DNA of 64,000 bases, taken from the NCBI GenBank assembly GCA_035530655.1, contig DATKUK010000006.1:39494-103493 (forward strand). The letters are read 5' to 3'. The notes beneath the pieces are model-generated. The model was not told the DNA's origin. It saw nothing but the letters and a program-made list of their open reading frames with translations, and did no database searches. The translations under genes were made by a program, and so were the position numbers. Position 1 is the stretch's first letter. Every line of letters begins with the position of its first letter. Source of the stretch: DATKUK01 sp035530655 (GTDB lineage: Bacteria > Planctomycetota > Phycisphaerae > UBA1845 > DATKUK01). Shown one piece after another: positions 16,906 through 25,450 of this stretch.

Positions 16906-17394
16906 ATGACAAGAGCCATACTGAGCCTCGCCACGCTACTGGGGATCATGCTCGTAGCCGGATGCGACAGAACGCCAGCCGATCCTCGACTCGAGGGCAG
17001 AGTTGTCTCTCATGTCGACAGCTACGGTTCCGGAACAGGTGGCCAGCGGAACCTGGAACGCGAAGGCTCGATGGACAGTGGATTCGACTACGGGGACCCA
17101 GCCAAGGTCGACTGGACATCGAACATCGAGTGGTGCTTCCTCCGTCACGACGGTGGGAGTGACGTATACCGGGTGGAATGGACCTTCAAACCGAAGAACG
17201 GCACTGGTCGCACCCAGACGACGGAAGTCTCCTTCGACGGGAAGCACAGTGTCCGGGCGTTTGAGAACAAATGGCAGACGATCTCGCTAGACCCCGGACT
17301 ACTGCAATGGAACTCGCAAGAGGAGTTCCCAATATCAGTGATACCGGCTGAGACTGCGACTCGCCCAAGCCACGTCGAGGGCGGTGGCAGATGA
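16906..17394 (+). CDS. Small lipoprotein of unknown function
   Basis: 162 residues. The start has a clean lipobox (LVAGC, Cys20). The mature part is polar with no repeats (DYGDPAKVDWTSNIEWCFL, then DVYRVEWTFKPKNGTG), suggesting a small beta domain. ATG 16906 has GGGAG at 16893-16897. It shares a frame with the GspF remnant upstream, but the signal sequence and ribosome site mark it as a separate gene. Confidence 0.65.
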   Translation: MTRAILSLATLLGIMLVAGCDRTPADPRLEGRVVSHVDSYGSGTGGQRNLEREGSMDSGFDYGDPAKVDWTSNIEWCFLRHDGGSDVYRVEWTFKPKNGTGRTQTTEVSFDGKHSVRAFENKWQTISLDPGLLQWNSQEEFPISVIPAETATRPSHVEGGGR

Positions 17395-17553
17395 CGCAGT
17401 AGTCGAATGGCCCAACAGCCGGCGCATTCCTTCTCAGAGGTGCAAGCGAGTGCGTCACGACCTTGATGGGTGTGAGATGAGGTTGACGGGCGAGTGATGG
17501 CCGTCCCGCACCTGAGGACCACAGGCCTTTCTTTCAGAGGAATGCCAAGCATA

Positions 17554-17943
17554 ATGATTCGCTACATCGAATCGCTGGAAGGGGTGTCGGCCGAAATGCT
17601 GCAAGGCTTTTTCGACGGATGGACCGAGCCTCGCACGCCCGAGCAACACATGAAGATCCTGGAGGGCAGCGATCACATCGTGTTGGGTGTCGATGGCGAC
17701 AGCGGACGCGTCGTCGGCTTTGTGACGGCGATGACGGACGGGATACAGGCCGCCTTTATACCGTTGCTGGAGGTCCTGCCGGCCTACCGACACCGAGGGA
17801 TCGGAGCCGCTCTGGTGACGAGGATGCTCGAGAAGCTCAAAGGAATCCCAGCCATCGACCTGACGTGCGACCCCGAGGTCCAGCGTTTCTACACCCGATT
17901 CGGCATGACGCCCTCGGTAGGCATGGTAATTCGAGACTACTAG
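17554..17943 (+). CDS. GNAT-family N-acetyltransferase
   Basis: 129 residues. The acetyl-CoA pyrophosphate loop is VLPAYRHRGIGAALV (R/Q-x-x-G-x-G/A form), with the beta-4 strand AFIPLLEV before it and FYTRFGM near the end. The opening MIRYIESLEGV and GFFDGWTEP resemble a small, widely transferred GNAT group of unknown substrate. ATG 17554 is chosen because the family starts there; AGAGG at 17536-17540 is rather far, and ATG 17542 is too close to it. Confidence 0.8.
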   Translation: MIRYIESLEGVSAEMLQGFFDGWTEPRTPEQHMKILEGSDHIVLGVDGDSGRVVGFVTAMTDGIQAAFIPLLEVLPAYRHRGIGAALVTRMLEKLKGIPAIDLTCDPEVQRFYTRFGMTPSVGMVIRDY

Positions 17944-18096
17944 CAGGCAAATCCGTCCGTCGGCCCACCAACATCCTCATTCGGCGCCGACGGTGAATAG
18001 CTCATACCTGAAGATCGTCGCGCGCTCCACAATCGCGCGACCCGCACCAGCCGCCAGATGCAAGCCCAAACCGGCGGCGTGGAAATAGGGCCAGAA

Positions 18097-18240
18097 CTAG
18101 CTTGCCTTCGCTCCCTTTGCACGGAATACCACGATCTGCGTAACTTTCTTGTCGCGGTCGAGCCAAAACAGCACGCCTTGCCTTTCAGGTCGATCCACTG
18201 AGCCGGCGAAGCCGAATCGCTTCTGACAGCCTACTGTACG
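18097..18240 (-). pseudogene. Possible C-terminal remnant of an unidentified gene
   Basis: Within the 463-base gap between the GNAT gene and the sulfatase the minus strand holds an open segment of about 47 codons with protein-like composition (FGFAGSVDRP, GVLFWLDRDKKVTQIVVF) ending at TAG 18097-18099. There is a stop just upstream and no convincing start, so it looks like a leftover tail. The rest of the gap shows nothing else. Confidence 0.3.
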
Positions 18241-18406
18241 TTACCGCGTCCGCAGGCTAACGCATGACGTCTGCCCGGATCCGATCTATCGGCTCCGTGT
18301 CCGGTACTGCCTCCCCATGGCGAAGTGACGCGCTGTTTCACTCACCGTCCCCTTGCCATACACTGACTTCTCGCGCCCGACGCGGTCGGGTCGCAGGGAG
18401 AATGCC

Positions 18407-19924
18407 ATGCCACAACGCCGCCAGGTCGTACTGATCATGACCGACAGCCAACGCTGGGACATGCTCAACTGCTACCGCCAGACCGGTCTGCAGACACCCA
18501 GCCTGGACCGTCTTGCCGCCAGCGGTATCCGGTTCGACCGTGCCTATACCTGCCAGCCGGTCTGCGGGCCCGCCCGGTCGGCCCTGTTTACCGCCACCTA
18601 CCCGCACACGAACGGCAGTTGGGGCAACGACATGCCGTTGGGCCGGAACATTCGGACCGTCGGCCAGCGGCTGAGGGCCACCAGCATCCAAACGGCCTAC
18701 ATAGGCAAGTGGCACCTCGACACCAGCGATTACTTCGGCCTTGGTCGGTGCCCCGACGGCTGGGATGATCGCTACTGGTATGACATGCGGAACTACCTCG
18801 ACGAGCTTTCGCCCGAGGATCGCACCCGTTCCCGTCAGGGCAAAACGATTCAGGATGACATACCTGACGACTTCACATTCGGACATCGTTGTTCCAATCG
18901 GGCCATCGATTTCCTGCGGCGTCACGAACAGAACGACTTTCTCCTCGTCGTCTCGTATGACGAGCCGCATGGCCCCTACCTCTGCCCAAAGCGATACTGG
19001 GATATGTACGCCGACTACGAGTTTCCCCTCTCTCCCAACGTGCATGACACACTCGATGACAAACCTGAGCACATCCGCCTGTGGGCCCGGGAACGCCTTG
19101 CCGGCGAGCATGCCGGCAGCAAATTGATTAACCCGGCTTACTTCGGATGCAACACGTTTGTCGACTATGAGATCGGACGCGTGTTAGATGCGATGGATCG
19201 GCACTGTCCCGATGCGCTGGTGATCTACACGTCAGACCATGGCCACATGGAAAAGTCCCACCGGCTCTATATCAAGGGCCCGGCCATGTATGACGAGATC
19301 ACTCGAATCCCCCTGCTCGTTCGTTGGCCCGGCCAAGCGCCAGCAGGGACAGTGTGTCCTCATCCGGCTTCACACATCGATGTTACGCCGACGATACTGG
19401 ACTATTTCGGCGTACCCGACCCGGGCACGTTGCAGGGCCGAAGCATGTTGGAGTCGTTCCGCGATCCCTCCGTCAGACCAAACGAAATCATCTTCATGGA
19501 GTATGCTCGGTATGAGGTCAGCCAGGACGGGTTCGGCGGCTTCCAGCCGATCCGCTGCGCGTTCGACGGTCGGCACAAGCTGGTCATCAACCTGTTGACC
19601 ACCGATGAACTCTATGACCTTCAGGTCGACCCGTCGGAAACCACAAACCTGATCGACTCACCCGAGCACGTTTCGGCCCGCAACCGCCTACACGATCGTC
19701 TGCTGGAATGGATGAACACAACGCATGACCCGTTTCGGGGCTACTACTGGCGAATGCGCCCTTGGCGCACCGACGCAATCCCACCGACGTCGTGGCACGA
19801 CGACGGCATGATCCGCCAGGTGCCGCGCGAACCCGACGAACCCGAACGGCTTGACTACAGTACCGGGCTGCCCAGTATGGCCGGCCCGAAACCAGTGAGG
19901 CCGAAATCCCGCCCGGGGCGATAG
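18407..19924 (+). CDS. Type I sulfatase (formylglycine-dependent)
   Basis: Hydrolyses sulfate esters, probably of sulfated polysaccharide or a fragment. 505 residues. The activation motif C-x-P-x-R is CGPAR (residues 53-57), so Cys53 must be oxidised to formylglycine by a maturase not in this window. MTDSQRWDML gives metal-binding Asp; YTSDHGHMEKSHRLYIKGP is the second metal/substrate motif. ATG 18407 has AGGGAG directly upstream. No signal peptide is visible, unlike most planctomycete sulfatases, so it may act in the cytoplasm on imported sugars. A sialate O-acetylesterase follows. Confidence 0.93.
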   Translation: MPQRRQVVLIMTDSQRWDMLNCYRQTGLQTPSLDRLAASGIRFDRAYTCQPVCGPARSALFTATYPHTNGSWGNDMPLGRNIRTVGQRLRATSIQTAYIGKWHLDTSDYFGLGRCPDGWDDRYWYDMRNYLDELSPEDRTRSRQGKTIQDDIPDDFTFGHRCSNRAIDFLRRHEQNDFLLVVSYDEPHGPYLCPKRYWDMYADYEFPLSPNVHDTLDDKPEHIRLWARERLAGEHAGSKLINPAYFGCNTFVDYEIGRVLDAMDRHCPDALVIYTSDHGHMEKSHRLYIKGPAMYDEITRIPLLVRWPGQAPAGTVCPHPASHIDVTPTILDYFGVPDPGTLQGRSMLESFRDPSVRPNEIIFMEYARYEVSQDGFGGFQPIRCAFDGRHKLVINLLTTDELYDLQVDPSETTNLIDSPEHVSARNRLHDRLLEWMNTTHDPFRGYYWRMRPWRTDAIPPTSWHDDGMIRQVPREPDEPERLDYSTGLPSMAGPKPVRPKSRPGR

Positions 19925-20005
19925 CCGGCGCCGGCGCGGCCGATGCGGTCGGGTCGTGAGGTAGAGGCAAAGGTCGTTACACGAAATTCCAAGCGAGGTG
20001 TTCAG

Positions 20006-21541
20006 ATGATGGGTAGTCGACGATGGACCTTGGCAACAGGTATTGGCCTGGCAACTGCATGGTTACACGTGGCCGGTTCGGTGGCCGGCGCGGACGTGAC
20101 GCTGCCACGCGTGTTCGGCAGCCACATGGTGCTCCAGCAGCAGATGTCGCTGCCCGTGTGGGGCTGGGCCGATCCGGGCGAGGCGGTCACCGTGACGCTG
20201 GGCGACCATAGCGTCAGAGGTCAGGCCGACGACCAGGGACGCTGGAAGGTTCGCCTGCCCGAACTGCCGGCCGGCGGGCCGCACGAAATGACTGTCAGCG
20301 GCAAGAACACAATCCGCCTGACCGACGTGCTGGTAGGCGAGGTGTGGTTGTGTTCGGGTCAATCGAATATGGAGTGGCCGGTCCGGCAGGCGGACGATGC
20401 AGAGAAGGAGATCGCAGCTGCCGACCATTCCAGGATTCGCCTGTTTCAGGTGCGCAACACGACATCGGGCCTGCCGTTGGCCGACGTGGACGCCGAGTGG
20501 CAGGTCTGCACACCCGAAACCATCCGCAACTTTTCGGCGGTGGGCTACTACTTCGGGCGCGCGCTACAGCAGCAGCTCGACGTGCCGATCGGGCTGATCA
20601 ACAGCTCGTGGGGCGGTACGATGATCGAGCCTTGGACCCCGCCCGAGGGTTTTGCAGCCACGCCGAAGCTGGGTGAGTTTGTGGAAGTTATCGACGAGGC
20701 GAATCGGCGCTACGCCGAGGCGCTCGTCCCGCTGCTGAGTCCGTTCGAAGCGTGGGTGCGATCCGCTCGTCAGGCTGGGAGCGATGGCAAGCCGCTGCCG
20801 CCCATGCCCGCGCTGCCGGCCCATTCGCTTAACGATCGCACGCGGCCCACCGGCCTGTACAACGCGATGATCTACCCGCTGATGCCATTCGGCCTGCGCG
20901 GGGCCATCTGGTATCAGGGCGAGGCGAATCGGGGCGACGGGATGCTGTACCACGAGAAGATGAAGGCCCTGATCGGCGGTTGGCGGCAGGTGTGGGGGCA
21001 AGGCGATTTCCCGTTCTACTACGTGCAGCTTGCGCCGTATCGCTCTGGCGGCGACCCGACGGCTCTCCCGCAGATATGGGAAGCACAGACGGCGACCCTA
21101 TCGGTGCCGAACACGGGCATGGCGGTGACGGTCGACATCGGCAACTATCGCAACATTCACCCGACCAACAAGCAGGAGGTGGGCAGGCGCCTGTCGCTCT
21201 GGGCACTGGCCAGAACGTATGGGCGCGACCGCATCGTGTACTCCGGCCCGCTGTATGAGTCGATGTCGACCGAGGACGGCCGCATTCGCATCCGCTTCGA
21301 CCATGTGGGAGGCGGTCTGACCTCGCGTGATGGTGAGCCGTTGAACTTCTTTGAGATCGCCGGGCAGGACAAGAACTTCTCTGCTGCCGAGGCGAAGATC
21401 GACGGCGACACGGTGGTGGTCGGCAGCGAGCAGGTGACCCGGCCGGTCGCCGTCCGCTTCGGCTGGCACCAGAGGGCGGCGCCCAACCTGATGAACAAGG
21501 AGGGGCTGCCGGCCTCGCCGTTCCGCACCGACCGGTGGTGA
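20006..21541 (+). CDS. Sialate O-acetylesterase-like esterase (SASA family), exported
   Basis: 511 residues. The signal peptide ends near GSVAGA|DVTLP. The catalytic serine is in SGQSNMEWPV; INSSWGGTMIEPW and AIWYQGEANRGD are the other SGNH-like family blocks, and the N-terminal VFGSHMVLQQ strand is typical. It removes O-acetyl groups from sialic acid or from plant/algal polysaccharides; planctomycete members usually serve the latter. ATG 20006 has GAGGTG 8 bases upstream. It is coupled in position with the sulfatase, as in carbohydrate-degradation loci. Confidence 0.9.
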   Translation: MMGSRRWTLATGIGLATAWLHVAGSVAGADVTLPRVFGSHMVLQQQMSLPVWGWADPGEAVTVTLGDHSVRGQADDQGRWKVRLPELPAGGPHEMTVSGKNTIRLTDVLVGEVWLCSGQSNMEWPVRQADDAEKEIAAADHSRIRLFQVRNTTSGLPLADVDAEWQVCTPETIRNFSAVGYYFGRALQQQLDVPIGLINSSWGGTMIEPWTPPEGFAATPKLGEFVEVIDEANRRYAEALVPLLSPFEAWVRSARQAGSDGKPLPPMPALPAHSLNDRTRPTGLYNAMIYPLMPFGLRGAIWYQGEANRGDGMLYHEKMKALIGGWRQVWGQGDFPFYYVQLAPYRSGGDPTALPQIWEAQTATLSVPNTGMAVTVDIGNYRNIHPTNKQEVGRRLSLWALARTYGRDRIVYSGPLYESMSTEDGRIRIRFDHVGGGLTSRDGEPLNFFEIAGQDKNFSAAEAKIDGDTVVVGSEQVTRPVAVRFGWHQRAAPNLMNKEGLPASPFRTDRW

Positions 21542-21573
21542 AACCGCCGACTTAGCGCCGACCGCGGCTTTGC

Positions 21574-21601
21574 TTGCTACGCAGGCCGAGACCCTTACAA
21601 T
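21574..21601 (+). promoter_or_regulatory. Promoter of metG
   Basis: TTGCTA (21574-21579) and TACAAT (21596-21601) with a 16-base spacer, in the 200-base gap before metG. It would give a leader of about 134 bases, in which I see no T-box or other known structure. Confidence 0.5.
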
Positions 21602-21741
21602 CGCGACTGCGCGACGGTTTCCGGGCAGATCACGACGCGACGACGATCTGCCGATGATCGAAATACCCGGACGCCAAGTTCGGCCACACGGCAGCGGGTG
21701 GGCCGGAGGCATGTGGATGGACGTTAGCAGAAGGTGGCAGC

Positions 21742-23442
21742 ATGGGTGACGAGCGATACCTGGTAACCGCGGCATTGCCGTATTCCAACGGGCGACTCCA
21801 CGTGGGGCATATTGCCGGTGCGTACCTGCCGGCCGACACCTACGTGCGCTACATGCGGGCCCGCGGGCGCGAGGTGCGCTTCATCTGCGGCAGCGACGAC
21901 AACGGCGTGGCCGGTCTTATCACGGCGAGGAAGGAGGGCAAGCCGGTCGAGCAGGTCAGCGCCCGTTATAACGCCCAGCAGGCCGCTGACTTTGCGGGGC
22001 TGGCGATCGAGTCCGACATCTACGGCGGCACGCACCAGCCCGAGTTTGTCGAATTGCATAACCGGATCAGCCAGGACTTCTTCAAGGCCATCCACGAGAA
22101 GGACTTCTTCCGCAAGAAGAAGACCAAACAACTCTACGACGTCGAAGCCGAGCAGTTCCTGCCCGACCGGTACGTCAAGGGCAAGTGCCCCTATTGCGGA
22201 CATGGCGAGGCGTTCGGCGATCAATGCGAAGGCTGCGGCAAGAGCATGGACCCGCTGCTTCTCGTCGATCCGGTGAGCACCATCACCCATAGCAAGCCGC
22301 ACGTCCGTGAGACGGTACATTGGTATCTTCAACTGGGCAAATTCGAGGAGCCGCTGGCCGAGTGGCTCGACTCACACGACGACTGGCGGCCGACGGTGCT
22401 GAACTTCTCGCGGGGGCTGCTGCGCGAGGGCCTGCCGGAACGGGCGATGACGCGCGATCTGGACTGGGGCGTGCCCGTGCCGCTGGACGACCCGGACGCC
22501 AAGGGCAAGGTGCTGTACGTATGGTTCGACGCGCCGATCGGGTACGTGTCGTTTACGGCTGCGTGGTGCCAGCGCAACGGCGGAAGTTGGCAGGACTACG
22601 CGCATTGGTGGAAAAGCGGGGACTGCAAGATCGTGCACTTCATCGGCGAGGACAACACGATCTTCCATGCGCTCATCTGGCCGGCAATGCTCATGGCCGA
22701 GGGCACATACCAGCTGCCCGCCTACGTCGTGGCCAACGCGTTTTTGAACATCAAGTTCCCGGGGCGCGAGGAGGAAAAAGTCAGCAAGAGCCGGGGCAAC
22801 GCGATCTGGATCGAGGAGTATCTCAAGAGTTTCGACCCGGATCCGCTGCGCTACTACCTGACGGCTATCGCCACCGAATCGCAGCGAGCCGCATTCGACG
22901 TGGACGAGTTCATCAACCGCAACAACAGCGAGCTGCTGAGCACGTTCGGGAACTTCGTGAATCGTACGATGACGTTTACGAAGCGCTATCTCGACGGCAA
23001 GGTGCCGCCCGCCGGGCAGCGCGACCAGGCCGATCTGGAACAACTCGACGCGTGCCGGCGCTTTGCGGAGCGAACGGCCGAGCAGCTCGAAGCGTTTCAC
23101 TTCAAGGCCGGTCTGAACGAAGCGATGTCGCTCGCCCACGAGGCCAATGCGTACTTCGACCGCAAGCAGCCGTGGGTGCAGCGAAAAGACGATCTGGCGG
23201 CGTGCGGCACGACGCTGAACGTCTGCCTCCAGACGGTCAAGACGCTGACGACGATTCTCCAGCCGTTCCTGCCGTTCTCGGCCAGGAAGTGCCTTGCGCA
23301 GCTTGCACTCGACGAATCGGCGCTGGCGTGGGACCAGGCGACGGTCGAGCTATCGGCCGGCCACAAGCTGGGCGAGCCCGAGGTGCTGTTCAAGAAACTC
23401 GACGTCTCGGAGCTGTTCGGGGACGAGACAAGCGGGGATTAG
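21742..23442 (+). CDS. metG: Methionyl-tRNA synthetase
   Basis: Charges tRNA-Met. 566 residues. The HIGH motif is HVGH, in GRLHVGHIAGAY, and KMSKS is KVSKSRG. The zinc knuckle is CPYC-x9-CEGC, the four-cysteine form. It ends after the anticodon-binding helices without the EMAP-II-like dimerisation domain found in longer versions. ATG 21742 has an AGAAGGTGG ribosome site. A secreted-protein gene follows after 11 bases. Confidence 0.96.
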   Translation: MGDERYLVTAALPYSNGRLHVGHIAGAYLPADTYVRYMRARGREVRFICGSDDNGVAGLITARKEGKPVEQVSARYNAQQAADFAGLAIESDIYGGTHQPEFVELHNRISQDFFKAIHEKDFFRKKKTKQLYDVEAEQFLPDRYVKGKCPYCGHGEAFGDQCEGCGKSMDPLLLVDPVSTITHSKPHVRETVHWYLQLGKFEEPLAEWLDSHDDWRPTVLNFSRGLLREGLPERAMTRDLDWGVPVPLDDPDAKGKVLYVWFDAPIGYVSFTAAWCQRNGGSWQDYAHWWKSGDCKIVHFIGEDNTIFHALIWPAMLMAEGTYQLPAYVVANAFLNIKFPGREEEKVSKSRGNAIWIEEYLKSFDPDPLRYYLTAIATESQRAAFDVDEFINRNNSELLSTFGNFVNRTMTFTKRYLDGKVPPAGQRDQADLEQLDACRRFAERTAEQLEAFHFKAGLNEAMSLAHEANAYFDRKQPWVQRKDDLAACGTTLNVCLQTVKTLTTILQPFLPFSARKCLAQLALDESALAWDQATVELSAGHKLGEPEVLFKKLDVSELFGDETSGD

Positions 23443-23453
23443 GAGGGCAGGTC

Positions 23454-24173
23454 ATGACCAAGTCCGCTGTCCTATTCGGCTTGTTGCTGTTGACGACTTT
23501 GGGGCAGGTCGATCCGTCCGAAGCACCGGTCAAGCGCAGGCTGACGATTCGCCGCAGTGGCGACGGTTACGCCGTGGTTGGGTTCCGCTCGGCCGTCGGC
23601 GCAGAGCGGTTTGCCGTAACCACGGGCATGACGGCCGAGCAGGTACTTGGGCAGATCGCATCGGTGCAGTGGGACGAAGTGGCGAACCGGTTGGACGACG
23701 ATCCTCCCGCCCTGACCGCTCGGCGAGCGCGGCAACTTGGCGTGACCGAAACGGTGTCCGTGGCCATGACCGAGCCGGGCCCAAAGGGGCGCGTCCACAC
23801 GGTTCAATACGTGCGTGCGCCGGTGCCCTTTTCCCGCGTCGGCTTGGTTCGCCACCTCAACGCCCTGTTCGGGCGTGGCCAGCCGACGCTCGACACCCCG
23901 ACCCAGATGCGATTCAGCTACCAGTCGCCCCGGGGGCCGGTTACCGCGATCGCTGACGCCACACTGGTCGGCGCCGACCCGCCGAAGTGGCAAGTCGCTT
24001 ACACCATCAGCGACCCGCGCCTCCAGCCAACCACGACGCAGCCGACCAGCGCCCCGGCACCGACGACGCGACCCGGCATGAGGACCGTGTACCCCACCTC
24101 CGGGCCGTCGACTCCGCCGGGTATGAAGACGGTATACCCGTCGTCGCAGCCGGCAGACGGATCGGGCGACTAA
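23454..24173 (+). CDS. Secreted protein of unknown function with Thr/Pro-rich tail
   Basis: 239 residues. N-terminal signal (AVLFGLLLLTTLG). The mature domain contains TVSVAMTEPGPKGR and ends in a low-complexity tail with two copies of a PGM-K/R-TVYP-S/T motif (about 205-230). ATG 23454 has a strong AGGAGGG at 23441-23447; an open frame reaches far upstream inside metG but is a shadow. The function is not recognised. Confidence 0.75.
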   Translation: MTKSAVLFGLLLLTTLGQVDPSEAPVKRRLTIRRSGDGYAVVGFRSAVGAERFAVTTGMTAEQVLGQIASVQWDEVANRLDDDPPALTARRARQLGVTETVSVAMTEPGPKGRVHTVQYVRAPVPFSRVGLVRHLNALFGRGQPTLDTPTQMRFSYQSPRGPVTAIADATLVGADPPKWQVAYTISDPRLQPTTTQPTSAPAPTTRPGMRTVYPTSGPSTPPGMKTVYPSSQPADGSGD

Positions 24174-25027
24174 CCTTTGGGGCGGAAAGCATTTTCGACC
24201 AGCGACGGGTCGAATCCAGCCGGGGCCTGCCCCTGCGTTGCGTAGAGGTAGACAGCCGCAGTGTAGATCCCCCCGACGGCCGCCGCTACCACGCCCAGCA
24301 GCGCCCAGTACAGCAGCGCCACCACCGCCGCCGCGACCCACCCATAGGTCGAGCCCGTCAGCAGCCCGATCGCCAGAAGCGGCGCGAAACCAAGCAACGC
24401 CATGAGCCCGAAAAACAGGCCGATGCCGAAGTTCCCGATGATCTGCTCGCCCCACGTGTCGCGCAGCAACGATGCGCTGCGTTTCAGCGACTGCCAGGCC
24501 CCCCTGCGCTCCGAGACGATCACCGGAACCACCAGGTACGTCGCCAGCGACCAGGCTGTGCCCACGATGGCCGCGACGATTCTGCCGACCCAGTCAAGTC
24601 GCCCCTCGATCAGCCGAAGCAGCAAGCCCACGGTGGCGGCAATGACGGCGTAGCGAAAGATGCTGCCGATTCGCGAGAACGCGATGCGAACACCATCTCG
24701 CACCGTCGGGTCGCCGCCTTGCAGGCGAATCAGGGCCGCCCCGATCAGTCCGGTGTTGCAGAAGATGATCACGAAGTAGTTGCAGAAGTAGAAAAGAAAC
24801 AGCGTCACCACCCACATGTAGCTGCCGGCCGAGCCGGGGCGCTCGGCAAGTTGATCGGCCGTCCGCTCCAACGCCCCCGACTGCCAGGCCGGCACGACAA
24901 ACGACGCGCTGACCACCACGCACAAGACGCTGCTGATGATCGGAAACGCGATCAGCTCCTTGTCCTTGCGCAGAACGCCGAAACTCGCTCTCACCAGCTT
25001 GAAGCTGTTGGCCAATCGATCGAACAT
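24170..25027 (-). CDS. Multi-pass membrane protein, DUF6159-like
   Basis: 285 residues with about six hydrophobic segments. The opening FDRLANSFKLVRASFGVLRKD-type helix followed by ELIAFPIISSVLC is typical of DUF6159, whose function is unknown. RRGAWQSLKRSASLLRDTWGE is the conserved cytoplasmic loop. ATG 25027 is chosen because AAGGGG lies 8 bases upstream; GTG 25036 lies on that site. It ends tail to tail with the secreted-protein gene (stops overlap by 4 bases). Confidence 0.75.
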   Translation of the reverse strand: MFDRLANSFKLVRASFGVLRKDKELIAFPIISSVLCVVVSASFVVPAWQSGALERTADQLAERPGSAGSYMWVVTLFLFYFCNYFVIIFCNTGLIGAALIRLQGGDPTVRDGVRIAFSRIGSIFRYAVIAATVGLLLRLIEGRLDWVGRIVAAIVGTAWSLATYLVVPVIVSERRGAWQSLKRSASLLRDTWGEQIIGNFGIGLFFGLMALLGFAPLLAIGLLTGSTYGWVAAAVVALLYWALLGVVAAAVGGIYTAAVYLYATQGQAPAGFDPSLVENAFRPKG

Positions 25028-25072
25028 CGTCATCACCCCTTTGTCGGCAGACTGCGTGCCGTCGCGCGTCGG

Positions 25073-25363
25073 CTACGGCTTTTCGTCGCAGGTGCACACC
25101 ATCTTTCCGCAGCCGGGACAGCCGTTGGCGTACTTGCTCAGCGCCTCGTCCAGATCGACGCCCTCGACGTTGGCCAGGGTGACCAGCCAAGCCATGACGT
25201 CGGCAAACTCGTCGGCCTTCTGCTGCGGCGTGCCCTCACCGACAGCGTTAGCCAGTTCGCCGATCTCTTCGATGAGCCACAGGAACGTACCCGCCGAACC
25301 CCGGCGGCGGTCCTTCGCCGAGTACATGCGGTCGATCAGCTTCTGAAACTCCCGAATTTCCAT
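25073..25363 (-). CDS. MazG-like nucleotide pyrophosphohydrolase
   Basis: 96 residues. The metal-binding EEIGELANAV and DEFADVMAWL segments form the all-alpha NTP pyrophosphatase site (E-x-x-E, D/E-x-x-D). A Cys-rich end (CPGCGKMVCTC) may bind a metal ion. It probably cleans up aberrant or modified nucleotides. It sits between metF and the membrane protein on the same strand and could be cotranscribed. Confidence 0.85.
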   Translation of the reverse strand: MEIREFQKLIDRMYSAKDRRRGSAGTFLWLIEEIGELANAVGEGTPQQKADEFADVMAWLVTLANVEGVDLDEALSKYANGCPGCGKMVCTCDEKP

Positions 25364-25450
25364 CGGGTCAGTCCCTCAACCTGACGAATCCAGACCGTAG
25401 CCTACCAACCGACTCGCGGCATGTCACGCGAGGCCACACGCCCCCAACGC

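Noticed and set aside
15808..17394. A single 528-residue GspF-lipoprotein fusion protein
   Set aside because: GspF similarity changes frame near 16528, and the lipoprotein has its own start, ribosome site and lipobox.
22320..23453. Long frame inside metG continuing into the secreted-protein gene
   Set aside because: Arginine-rich shadow of metG in another frame; a strong ribosome site marks the true start at 23454.
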